Below, one piece after another: positions 25,339-35,141 of a DNA stretch of 64,000 nt. A program made the position numbers and the translations under genes. Within the stretch, counting starts at the first letter, position 1. Every line of letters starts with the position of its first letter. Source of the DNA: Streptosporangium amethystogenes (GTDB taxonomy: Bacteria > Actinomycetota > Actinomycetes > Streptosporangiales > Streptosporangiaceae). The stretch lies in contig NZ_JOEQ01000005.1 in the NCBI RefSeq assembly GCF_000721075.1, positions 496,001 to 560,000 of the forward strand, in the 5' to 3' direction. The notes below the pieces were generated by a model. The model was not told the DNA's origin. It did no database searches and was given only the letters and a program-made list of their open reading frames with translations.

Positions 25339-25456
25339 GCCGCCTACCGGGTTAGCTGACGGGTTCGGGCTGGGAAGTGCCCTACGGCGCGAGGACGCGC
25401 TGATTCACCCCAGGAACGTGGTTCCCCGGTTCCGCAGACTTCGCGGATTCGGCGGC
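25339..25456 (-). ncRNA. c-di-AMP riboswitch (ydaO-yuaA leader)
   Basis: Read on the minus strand, the leader contains the family blocks in order: a CCGCG/CGCGG-type hairpin, CGGGGAACCA, GGGGUGAAUC, a GC hairpin, GUAGGGC, CCGAACCCGUCAGCUAACC and GUAGGCGGC. The closing helix pairs GCCGCC (25451-25456) with GGCGGC (25339-25344). It ends 30 bases before the CHAP start. This class senses c-di-AMP and usually switches off wall-hydrolase genes when the nucleotide is high. The call is by eye; a covariance search would settle the boundaries. Confidence 0.88.
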
Positions 25457-25950
25457 CGTGCTCACCGTGGGCGGAAGGATTCCGCCTGGGTGGAACACGG
25501 TCGGGCAATGTGACGGCAATGCTTAGACCTGTACAGACCCAGACATTTGCCATGAACAGGACGAACGTACGTTACTCGGACATGTGATTACAAGTAGGAC
25601 ACATTGCCCTGACTTGGTAGTACGTCCAGATCGAGGGGGTAGGACGGGAGGTCGCTTGGCCGGGGAGAGAGGTGGGTCGCAGCCGTCCTCCGGCCGGTCG
25701 CGGCGGCCGGGGACACTGCCCCGTAGCGGGCGGGATCCCCTGTCTCTTCGGCGATCCAGCCGTGTGGCACCCGCCGGTGGATCGCCTGTCCCGGGATGGT
25801 GGGGCATGATCGGGAGGCTCGTCGGCAGGAGCGTCAGGCCCCAACTCTTGGGGAACGAATATTTGATGGTAAAAAGTGTGGAGCGGGTGCGTCCTTCTCC
25901 CCCGGGAGGCCCGAACAAGGTTCGGTGGCCCGCCGGCGGCAGGGCGGGTC
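25457..25950. other. 494-bp intergenic region upstream of the CHAP leader
   Basis: The promoter for the riboswitch transcript must lie near 25460-25540, which is locally AT-richer, but no clear -35/-10 pair could be fixed. From about 25620 to 25950 several open frames exist on both strands. None has a ribosome site, domain or believable composition, so I call no gene. Confidence 0.5.
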
Positions 25951-26529
25951 TCAGTTCTCTCCGCCGGACCAGGAGCGGAACAGCGGGAGCAGGAACCGGT
26001 CGACCGTGTCCTCGACGAACTCCCGATCCAGTGGCTTGCCGGTGAGGAGCAGCCGATACCACACCAGCGCCTCGGTGGCACTCCTGAGCTCCGCGGGGTC
26101 CACCGGCCCCGGCAGCTCGCCGCGCTCCCTGGCGCGTTCCAGTAGCGGGACGGTGCCGGTGATGTCGGCGCGGGGCACGTTGTCGCGCAGGGCGGAGGCC
26201 AGCTCGGGGGAGGTGAGGAACGCCGGGAACAGACCGAAGATCATCGCCTGTTTCCGCTCCAGTATTCGGCAGAACCCGTCCACGACCCCGATCAGGTCCC
26301 CGCGCATCGACCCGGTGTCCGGCGGCGGTACGACGTCGATCTCAAGGTGGTTGCAGATCAGGTCCACGACCAGCGCCTCCTTGCCCGCCCAGCGACGGTA
26401 GATCGTGGCCTTGCTCGCGCCGGCCCGCCTGGCGATCTGGTCGATGGACATCCGGTCGTATCCGACCTCGGACAGCAGGTCGGCCGTCGCGTCGAGGATC
26501 GCCCGCTCCCGAGTGGGGTCGAGACGCAA
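25951..26529 (-). CDS. TetR-family regulator
   Basis: A 192-residue protein starting with TTG at 26529, with GGAGG directly upstream. The N-terminal helix-turn-helix (about residues 8-55; M-S-I-D-Q-I-A-R-R-A-G, then K-A-T-I-Y-R-R-W) is typical. The C-terminal all-helical ligand domain (about 70-190) is unassigned. It lies 18 bp downstream of the short-chain dehydrogenase on the same strand. A 12-bp-arm inverted repeat stands in front of that gene, so self-regulation of a two-gene unit is likely. Confidence 0.88.
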   Translation of the reverse strand: MRLDPTRERAILDATADLLSEVGYDRMSIDQIARRAGASKATIYRRWAGKEALVVDLICNHLEIDVVPPPDTGSMRGDLIGVVDGFCRILERKQAMIFGLFPAFLTSPELASALRDNVPRADITGTVPLLERARERGELPGPVDPAELRSATEALVWYRLLLTGKPLDREFVEDTVDRFLLPLFRSWSGGEN

Positions 26530-26547
26530 GGTGCCTCCGGTGGTTCG

Positions 26548-27426
26548 CTAGTGCTGGCTGATCTCCCCGAATCGTACGCCGGTCAGCGCCTCCGACCTCT
26601 CCCAGAGCCTCGCCGCCACCGCCTCGTCCAGTGCCTTCGGCGAAGGGCGCAGCACTTTCGGCCCCGGGCCGATGTACTGCCCGCCCCTCGCATCGGGAGA
26701 GGTGGCCGCGTACAGGGACGGCCTGGCGCCCTTGGCGGCCGGCTGGACCACCAGGCGCATCAGGGCGTTGAAGGGGCGGGTGAGGACGCCCGGCTTCAGA
26801 ATGCCGGTGGCGGTCATGCCCGGGTGGGTCGCCAGGCTCAGCAGCGCCGCCCCCGAGGCGTCGGCGCGGCGCTGCAACTCCATGCTGAACAGCAGGTTGG
26901 CCAGTTTGGAGCGGCTGTACGCGGAGAACATGCCGTACCCGCGTTCCAGTCCCAGGTTCTCGAAGTCGATCACGCCGAGGGAATGCGCGTCGCTGGAGAC
27001 CGTGACCACCCGGGCCACGGAAGCGGCCAGCAGGCGTGGCATCAGCAGGCCGGTCAGGGCGAAGTGCCCCAGGTGGTTGACGCCGAGCTGGGTCTCGAAG
27101 CCGTCGGCGGTGGTCCGCCGGGACATCGGGCCCACCCCGGCGTTGTTGACCAGCAGCTCCAGCGGCCCCTCGACGGTGTCCGCGAAGGCGTGCACCGAGC
27201 GGAGGTCGGCCAGGTCGAGCGCTCTCACCTCGACCGTCGCCCCCGGTGCCGCCGCCCTGACCGCCTCCAGTGCGGCCCGGCCCCTGCCCGGGTCGCGCGC
27301 CGTCATGACGACCCTGGCGCCGTGCCTGGCCAGCTCCAGTGCCGTCGGCACGCCGATGCCGCCGCTCGCCCCGGTGACCACGGCGGTGGAGCCGGTCAGG
27401 TCGGGAATCTCATCGGGTGTCCACAT
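26548..27426 (-). CDS. short-chain dehydrogenase/reductase
   Basis: A 292-residue SDR. I chose the ATG at 27426, behind GGAGGAG; a longer frame upstream would run through the operator. The cofactor motif T-G-A-S-G-G-I-G is near residues 18-25, N-N-A-G near 95, and the catalytic triad has Ser in V-S-S-D and Y-x3-K in Y-S-R-S-K. The spacing resembles the retinol-dehydrogenase/WW-oxidoreductase-like SDRs. It probably uses NADP and reduces or oxidises a small carbonyl compound; the substrate is unknown. It is likely cotranscribed with the TetR gene that follows. Confidence 0.88.
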   Translation of the reverse strand: MWTPDEIPDLTGSTAVVTGASGGIGVPTALELARHGARVVMTARDPGRGRAALEAVRAAAPGATVEVRALDLADLRSVHAFADTVEGPLELLVNNAGVGPMSRRTTADGFETQLGVNHLGHFALTGLLMPRLLAASVARVVTVSSDAHSLGVIDFENLGLERGYGMFSAYSRSKLANLLFSMELQRRADASGAALLSLATHPGMTATGILKPGVLTRPFNALMRLVVQPAAKGARPSLYAATSPDARGGQYIGPGPKVLRPSPKALDEAVAARLWERSEALTGVRFGEISQH

Positions 27427-27436
27427 GCCCGCTCCT

Positions 27437-27469
27437 CCGTAGTGTACGAAACCGTTCCGTACACTACGG
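27437..27469. promoter_or_regulatory. TetR-type operator before the SDR gene
   Basis: Perfect 12-bp arms, CCGTAGTGTACG and CGTACACTACGG, flank a 9-base spacer that is itself partly symmetric. The size fits a TetR dimer pair. It starts 11 bp upstream of the SDR start and would cover its promoter. Confidence 0.75.
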
Positions 27470-27563
27470 TAAAGACCGGAAGGGCCGCGCGCAAGCACGT
27501 GTGGGCGGTTGTTCATCCGTGATTCCCCGGGGCTTAAGGCCACCGGGTTAGCTTGGGTCAGTC

Positions 27564-28604
27564 GTGAACGGGTCATCACCCGGCGTGGAGGACGGTCGAG
27601 ACCACGCGCGGGATCAGGGTTCGGCCATCGCCTGGGTGGAATCCCCGCTGCAGATGCTCTGCGCCGTGGAGGCCCACCACGCGGGGCTGCTCGGTGCCCG
27701 CAGCCACCTTGTGCCCAGAGCGAGTCTCCGCCCCCTGGCCGCCACCGGGCGCGAGCTCGGGCGCCTCACCCTGCCGCCGGGCCTGGAGCTCACCGCCGCG
27801 CGGCCGGACATGCCCAGGCCGCGCCGGGGCGTGACCTGGGTGGTGGGCGACGCCTTCTCCGGCAAGGTCCAGTTCCGCTGGCTCACCGGGCGCCCCGGTC
27901 GTATCGTGATCGTCGACGACGGGCTGGCCACCATCAGGCTTCTGGAGCTGCTCGTCGGCCATGTGGGCACGCCCCTGCTGAGGGCTCGGGGGAAGGCGGG
28001 ACGGCTCAGAACCGCCCTCGGCGCGGCGGCCGGACTCAGGTTGCGCGCCGCGGCCCGCTCGGGGCGGCTGTCGATCTTCACGGCGCTGCCCGTTCCCGCG
28101 GACCTGGCGAAGGCCGTACGGGCGAGAGGGGCCGAGCTGGTCACCCACGACTTCGCCTGGCTGCGGTCGCAGCCGCTGCGCGCGCCCCGTCCCAAGGAGC
28201 TCACGGTCGTCCTCGGCACCTCGCTGGTCCGCAACGGCCTGATCCACCGCGATCACTACCTCGGCTGGCTGGCCGCTCTCGGTTCGGCCGGGCCGGTGGC
28301 CTACTTCCCGCACCGCAGGGAGGACCCCCACGATCTCGCCAGGGTCGGGGAGCAGCCCGGCATCACCGTCTACGGCGGCGGGATCCCCGCCGAGATGACT
28401 CTGCGCGGGCTGGCCGCCGGGCAGCGGGTACTGAGCCTGCCGTCCACCGCGGTCACCTCCCTGCGGGTCCTGCTCTCGGCCAGGGGCGTCCCGGTCGAGA
28501 CGGTGGACGTCCCGGACGAGTGGTGGACGGTGGAGGCGGCCCCCTCGCTCCGCTCCCACCTGTCGATGTTCGCCCATCACGACACGGGAGCCGCCGGGGC
28601 ATGA
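27564..28604 (+). CDS. putative glycosyltransferase (sialyltransferase-like fold) of the glycopolymer cluster
   Basis: A 346-residue cytoplasmic protein starting with GTG at 27564. Near the N-terminus it reads W-V-E-S-P-L-Q-M-L-C-A-V-E-A, resembling the first strand/helix of bacterial GT52-type and related sialyltransferases. Later it has V-V-G-D-A-F-S-G-K, V-D-D-G-L-A-T, F-P-H-R-R-E-D and L-P-S-T-A-V-T-S, matching the D/EDG, HP and SS/T positions that such enzymes use for CMP-sugar binding. The assignment rests on these weak motifs plus the neighbouring NeuA/NeuB and polysialyltransferase genes. It would add a nonulosonic acid to a cell-envelope polymer. It is the first gene of a plus-strand pair. 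Confidence 0.6.
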   Translation: MNGSSPGVEDGRDHARDQGSAIAWVESPLQMLCAVEAHHAGLLGARSHLVPRASLRPLAATGRELGRLTLPPGLELTAARPDMPRPRRGVTWVVGDAFSGKVQFRWLTGRPGRIVIVDDGLATIRLLELLVGHVGTPLLRARGKAGRLRTALGAAAGLRLRAAARSGRLSIFTALPVPADLAKAVRARGAELVTHDFAWLRSQPLRAPRPKELTVVLGTSLVRNGLIHRDHYLGWLAALGSAGPVAYFPHRREDPHDLARVGEQPGITVYGGGIPAEMTLRGLAAGQRVLSLPSTAVTSLRVLLSARGVPVETVDVPDEWWTVEAAPSLRSHLSMFAHHDTGAAGA

Positions 28605-28726
28605 CCTCGTGAACTCGTGACCCCGCGGCCGAAGACCGGTGGCCTGCCGCCCCGGGACGCGAGCCGCGCCGGGGCCGCCCATGTGAAATCGGATACGAAG
28701 CGGGGGATCCCCGTTGGAGGTTCTCG

Positions 28727-29929
28727 TTGAAGGTCCTGGCCGTGGCCGACTCTGACTCCTACCTGAAGTGGGCGGCCTGCCTGCTGCGGGACCTGCCCGC
28801 GGGATGCACGAGGGAGCTGGCGGTCATCCGCACCCCCATCACCCCGTCCCCGGCGCAGATCGGTGCCGCGGTCGCGGGCTCGGCGGCGGATCCGCCCGTG
28901 CTCTCGGCCCGCGCGCTGCGCCGGGCCGCCGAGCGGCTCGGGCCCGACGTGGTACTGGCCGCCTGCACGGGGCCCGTGGTGGACGTGCTGGTCGGCGAGG
29001 TGCTGGCCGGGTTGCGGCCACGGCCGGTGTTCGTCTCGGGCCTGCCGGGCATCTCCGTCCCCGCCACCGAGAAGGCCTGGCTGTTCCGCAGCGGATGCGA
29101 GCTGTTCGTGCTGCACAGCGGGCGGGAGGTCGAGGAGTTCTCGGAGATGGGCCGCGAACTGGGCGGGGGCGGCCAGGTGGGGCTGGCCCGGCTGCCGTTT
29201 CTGCGAGGTCAGGAGGAGGTCGCCCGTATCGGGCCGCGGGACCGGGTGGTGTTCGCCACCCAGGCCAAGGTGCCCAGGCGGAGACAGGAGCGCGAGAGCG
29301 TCCTGCTCGCCCTGGCCGAGCTGGCCGGGCGGCGGCCGGATCTGGACGTCGTCGTCAAGCTCCGTGCCCTGGACGGCGAGCGGCAGACCCACAATGAGCG
29401 CCACCACTACCAGCGCCTGTGGCAGTCGCTCGTGGCGGAGGGCAGGGTACGCGCCGGGGCCGTGCGTTTCGCGGTGGGGCCCATGCACGAGCACCTGGCC
29501 CACGCGGCCGGGTTCGTCACCGTCAGCTCGACCGCCGCGTTGGAGGCGATCGCCCAGCAGGTGCCCCTGCTGGTGCTGTCGGACTTCGGGGTGGGCGCCG
29601 AGATGATCAACCTGGTCTTCGAGGACAGCGGCCTGCTCGGCACCCTCGACGATCTTTCCGCGGGGCGCTTCCTGAACCCGGACGACGCCTGGTGCAGGGA
29701 CAACTACTTCCATCCCGGTGACGAGAGCGACTGGGTCTCGCGAATGGTCTCCTTGGTCGGGCAGGCACGCTCGGGGCGCCTGGTCCCTGCCAGGTCCCTG
29801 CTCGACGGCCCAGAGTACGCCGCCGCCCGCCGTCGCGCCCGGATGCGCGTGGAGATCCCGCCGAACGTGCTGCGCGCCGGCTACCGCGCCAAGCGCCGGA
29901 TGCGCCGCTATCTCAGGGCCCTGGGCTAG
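28727..29929 (+). CDS. DUF6716-like putative glycosyltransferase
   Basis: A 400-residue protein starting with TTG at 28727, with GGAGG 6 bases upstream. It begins V-L-A-V-A-D-S-D-S-Y-L-K-W-A, the characteristic opening of actinobacterial DUF6716 proteins found in sialic-acid-like envelope clusters. The centre carries F-V-S-G-L-P-G-I, and the C-terminal half carries V-K-L-R-A, a V-S-S-T-A-A-L-E-A phosphate-loop-like motif and a basic Arg-rich tail. It looks like a GT-B enzyme. Together with the polysialyltransferase-family gene it probably builds or extends the polymer. Its donor and acceptor are unknown. Confidence 0.7.
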   Translation: MKVLAVADSDSYLKWAACLLRDLPAGCTRELAVIRTPITPSPAQIGAAVAGSAADPPVLSARALRRAAERLGPDVVLAACTGPVVDVLVGEVLAGLRPRPVFVSGLPGISVPATEKAWLFRSGCELFVLHSGREVEEFSEMGRELGGGGQVGLARLPFLRGQEEVARIGPRDRVVFATQAKVPRRRQERESVLLALAELAGRRPDLDVVVKLRALDGERQTHNERHHYQRLWQSLVAEGRVRAGAVRFAVGPMHEHLAHAAGFVTVSSTAALEAIAQQVPLLVLSDFGVGAEMINLVFEDSGLLGTLDDLSAGRFLNPDDAWCRDNYFHPGDESDWVSRMVSLVGQARSGRLVPARSLLDGPEYAAARRRARMRVEIPPNVLRAGYRAKRRMRRYLRALG

Positions 29930-30190
29930 CCGTACCGCCCGGAGAGGTCAGGCTCGCGGTGTGGCCGCGGCGATGATCGTGGGGGTGCGGCCACCGCGGA
30001 AGCGCTTGGCGGCGTCGGGTCTTCCGAAGCGTAGGCCCGTTCCTCACAGCAGGACGCGGCCCGGTGGTGGCCGCGCGGTGTGTGCGGCCCGCGAACCGGC
30101 AGTTCGTCGACCTCGCTGCGCCGGCGGAGTCAGGGTTTCCGGCGGGAATTCGCGCCGCCCGATTGTGCGGCACGGGTCTGCGAGATTAAG

Positions 30191-30209
30191 TCAGGTCAGG
30201 CTAACCAAA
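30191..30209. promoter_or_regulatory. iron-box-like site 1 (IdeR/DmdR/DtxR type)
   Basis: TCAGGTCAGGCTAACCAAA matches 16 of 19 positions of the consensus TTAGGTTAGSCTAACCTAA. Confidence 0.65.
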
Positions 30210-30215
30210 CTTTAC

Positions 30216-30234
30216 TTAGGTTAGCCTACCCAAA
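30216..30234. promoter_or_regulatory. iron-box-like site 2 (IdeR/DmdR/DtxR type)
   Basis: TTAGGTTAGCCTACCCAAA matches 17 of 19 consensus positions. It is 25 bp from site 1, centre to centre, so two repressor dimers could bind side by side when iron is plentiful. Confidence 0.75.
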
Positions 30235-30480
30235 TAACAGTCTGCCTTGTGGCTGCCCGGAGGCTTTCAGATGTCCCAGCGTCCTGGCCGCCCAGGTCCA
30301 TGACGACCGCGTCGCTCAGGTCGCCGAGATCTACCTGGAGATCGAGGCGATGACCGACGAGGAGATCGACGGTGAGCTCGGCGGCGAACTCGACGGCGAG
30401 TGGGGTGTCGGGGAGGCGGGGGCGAGCCGTGGCTGATCTGGACCGGTGAACCGGAGGTGCCCCGCCGCGGCGCCTCCGGA

Positions 30481-31764
30481 TCAGGAGGACGTTCTCGACA
30501 GGCGGCTGCGGAGCCTGCCGAGGGGGCTCCGCTCCCGGGGGGCCGGGGCGGAGGCCGGGGCGGTGATCAGCTCCAGGGCGGCGAGCCGCCGGTGCTTGAA
30601 GTAGCGGTCGGGGCCGCAGGTCTGGAGATAGGCCGCGGCCTGCTCGCGCAGCCGCGGATACGCCTCGCTCCGCATGCAGTAGCCGACCGCGCCCACCAGG
30701 GCGGAGATGTCCACCGGCGGGGGTTCCCACAGCGAACCGTCCGCCGACAGGCGGGGCAGCAGGGCGTCGGTGATGGTCGCCGGGATCCGGTTGCTGTTCT
30801 CGTACGGGGCGAGCCGCTCCAGGATCAGCTCGCCGCCCACCGTCGCCACCGGGAGCCCGAAGTACCGCCCGGCGGTGATCAGAGCGGTGGAGAAGCAGCC
30901 GACCACGAGCTCGGGCCCGAGGGTGGCGAAGCACGACTCCGCCGGGACTCTCTCCGCCGCCACGTCCAGCTCGACGCCCAGTTCGGCGGCCGTCTCGCGC
31001 AGCCGCTGGGCGTGCTGCCGCCCGGCGGCCGGATGCGGTTTGAACAGCACACGCGAAAACCCCCGGGCGACGAGGCCGCGCAACATGTCGGCGTGGAGCT
31101 CCGCCTCCTCCCCGGAGGTGACGATGCCGAGGGCGGACAGGTACTGGCCGAGGATCATCGCCTGGCCCGGGGGCGGGTCATCGGCACGATGGCCGACCAC
31201 GTCGAGGAAGGCCCGGTCGGGGAGGGGTTCGGCGGGTACCCCGTACTCGGAGAGCAGCAGCGGCCGAAGACCGGGCACCAGGTCGAGGTGGAGCAGGCGG
31301 GTGATCCGCCCGTGGATCTCCTGCGGCAGCGGGTCGCGGGTCGGGCCGTAGCCCATCAGGCCGTCGGAGTAGACCGAGATCGGGCAGTCCCTGACCAGTC
31401 CGGCCAGCGTCCTGGCAGGGGGGACCGCGACGGATTCCAGAACCAGCTCGGCGGGCCCGGCTCCCAGGGACAGGTGCGAGCCGAGCAGGCGGCCCAGCAT
31501 CGGCACCTCGACGACGCGTGCCTTCCAGTCCGATGGATGCAGCGGGGCCACGATCTCGTTCCACGAGTGGATCTCGTCGAAGCGCGGGCGCAGCGCGGCG
31601 AAGCCGGGGGTCTCGTCCAGAGCCGGGGTGATCTCCGGGACGGCCGCGTTGTTGGAGACCAGCAGGATCCGGCGCCCCCGGCGGGGACCGAAACGGCCGT
31701 CGTCGATCGCCGCCGCCAGCGTCATCGCGCCGAACAGGGTCGAGGCGTAGAACAGCTGCGTCAT
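30481..31764 (-). CDS. alpha-2,8-polysialyltransferase-family protein
   Basis: A 427-residue cytoplasmic protein whose ATG at 31764 overlaps the GT2 stop (ATGA). The opening Q-L-F-Y-A-S-T-L-F-G-A-M and later F-K-P-H-P and G-C-F-S-T-A-L blocks are the marks of the bacterial polysialyltransferase family (POLYST). There the HP and S/T motifs bind the CMP-sugar. It should polymerise or transfer the nonulosonic acid activated by the nearby NeuA domain. The C-terminus is basic and may touch the membrane. Transcription is toward the iron-box region, which lies downstream, so those boxes do not control it. Confidence 0.82.
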   Translation of the reverse strand: MTQLFYASTLFGAMTLAAAIDDGRFGPRRGRRILLVSNNAAVPEITPALDETPGFAALRPRFDEIHSWNEIVAPLHPSDWKARVVEVPMLGRLLGSHLSLGAGPAELVLESVAVPPARTLAGLVRDCPISVYSDGLMGYGPTRDPLPQEIHGRITRLLHLDLVPGLRPLLLSEYGVPAEPLPDRAFLDVVGHRADDPPPGQAMILGQYLSALGIVTSGEEAELHADMLRGLVARGFSRVLFKPHPAAGRQHAQRLRETAAELGVELDVAAERVPAESCFATLGPELVVGCFSTALITAGRYFGLPVATVGGELILERLAPYENSNRIPATITDALLPRLSADGSLWEPPPVDISALVGAVGYCMRSEAYPRLREQAAAYLQTCGPDRYFKHRRLAALELITAPASAPAPRERSPLGRLRSRLSRTSS

Positions 31765-32690
31765 CGGCGCTCCAGGAGATCGAACAGGATCTGATCGCGT
31801 TCGGGGTCCAGGGCGGTCCCGGCGAGCAGGTCGGCGGGGAGGCGCCTCAGCGCCGTGGCACCGCGCTCCTCGAAGCGGGCCCGAAGCTTGGGGGAGAGGC
31901 GTTCGCCCAGCTCCAGGTGATGGACCAGCAACGCGCGGAAGGTGCGCACCGCCTTGGGCATGAACTCCTCCTCCAGGTCCGCGAAGACCAGGTCGAAGGC
32001 GTCGAAGAAGTGCAGTTGCCTGGCGTCGCCGGTCTGCGTCAGCGAGCCCGCCACCATCCGCCGGTAGAACAGCCCGGCCAGTGACACCACCGCGAACGAA
32101 CCCGCGTCGCGGTGCAGCCGCCAGATCCACGGCCTGTCCTCGGCGGTGTGCAGGTGCCCCGGGAAGGTCAGCAGGTCGCCGAGGTCCCGGCGGTAGATCC
32201 CCGCCCAGGCGTACGGGTAGTCCACCATGGTCCTGGCGTGATCGGGCAGGATGTGGTCGCGCGGCTTCAGTACCACCTCGCGGGTGGCGAGCGGGGCCCG
32301 GTGGATCGTCCGCCTGCGGCCCTCCACCTGTACGTGGTCGACCCGGACGAAGTCGCAGTCCAGCCGCTCGATCGCGCCGACCAGATCCCCGAGATATCCG
32401 GGTGCGAGCCAGTCGTCGCCGTCCATGAACGTCAGGTAGCGGCCGGAGGCGAGGGAGACCCCGAGGTTGCGCGCGTCGGCCAGTCCGACCGGTGCGTCGT
32501 TGCGGACCACCAGCAGACCGGGCAGATCACGGCGGAAGTCCTCGACGATCTGCCCGGTCGCGTCCACCGACCCGTCGTCCACCACGATGAACTCGAAGTC
32601 CCGCCGCGCGTTCCTGGCCAGCGACGCCAAGGCGTCCCCGACGTAGCCCTCCACGTCCCGCACCGGCACCACCACCGACAACTTGATCAA
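31761..32690 (-). CDS. family 2 glycosyltransferase
   Basis: A 309-residue GT-A enzyme starting with TTG at 32690 behind GGGAGG. The nucleotide-sugar fold opens V-V-V-P-V-R-D. The acidic motifs V-D-D-G-S (residues 37-41) and D-G-D-D-W (about 90-94) bind the metal and UDP, and E-D-R-P-W near 180 is the likely catalytic base region. It resembles teichoic-acid-type GT2 transferases that make repeating units. It is translationally coupled to the polysialyltransferase-family gene. Confidence 0.85.
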   Translation of the reverse strand: MIKLSVVVPVRDVEGYVGDALASLARNARRDFEFIVVDDGSVDATGQIVEDFRRDLPGLLVVRNDAPVGLADARNLGVSLASGRYLTFMDGDDWLAPGYLGDLVGAIERLDCDFVRVDHVQVEGRRRTIHRAPLATREVVLKPRDHILPDHARTMVDYPYAWAGIYRRDLGDLLTFPGHLHTAEDRPWIWRLHRDAGSFAVVSLAGLFYRRMVAGSLTQTGDARQLHFFDAFDLVFADLEEEFMPKAVRTFRALLVHHLELGERLSPKLRARFEERGATALRRLPADLLAGTALDPERDQILFDLLERR

Positions 32691-32907
32691 CTTCGCCCTC
32701 CCCTCCCCAACTCAGATGAACGAACCAAGAGGCCCATGCCACCCCCCGCCTTGTCCTCTGGGGGACGAGCCGTGAGGATGCGCCGGTGACTGGACCGAGG
32801 AGAGAAGGGTTGCGAGGAACGAGCGACCCTGAACGACGAGGGAAGTCACCGGGTAAGAGCATCCGAACCGCGACGCGTTAGCGTCGCAGTCAACACAGCG
32901 TCGCCAT
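32691..32907 (-). other. structured 217-bp gap between the NeuA-NeuB gene and the GT2 gene
   Basis: Two structures can be drawn. A long-range repeat CCGGTGACT/AGTCACCGG (32783-32791 and 32844-32852) encloses a smaller AGGGT/ACCCT stem. A 7-bp hairpin with GTTA loop (32870-32887) stands just after the upstream stop. The latter could be a weak terminator. The former may be a leader structure for the GT2 gene. Confidence 0.4.
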
Positions 32908-34968
<2,061 letters not shown>

Positions 34969-35141
34969 GGTGGCTCCTCGTGACATGCGGCAAAGGCCCC
35001 TGAACTGGGGCGTTTGACGAACGCTAGTCACGGGGGTGGCCGGCCAGGGGTGCCTGAGCTGAACGCCCAGAGTCATCAGCCTTAACTTTCGGCGCCCCGA
35101 TGCCCGGATGGGTACACCCCCCGAGAAGGTGTCCCAGGTCG

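Larger units (their letters stand above)
29930..30480. other. 551-bp region with twin iron boxes and coding remnants
   Basis: The first 250 bp show nothing convincing. Two tandem iron-box-like sites occupy 30191-30234. They are followed by GGAGG (30256-30260) and an ATG at 30271 that opens only a ten-codon frame. In another frame, 30302-30436, an acidic peptide-like stretch (V-A-Q-V-A-E-I-Y-L-E-I-E-A-M-T-D-E-E-I) resembles the tail of a real protein. The arrangement suggests a decayed iron-regulated gene. Confidence 0.45.

Noticed and set aside
25588..25950. Several open frames on both strands upstream of the TetR gene
   Set aside because: They have no ribosome sites, have biased Arg/Pro/Ser composition and resemble no protein. 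They are typical chance frames at this GC content.
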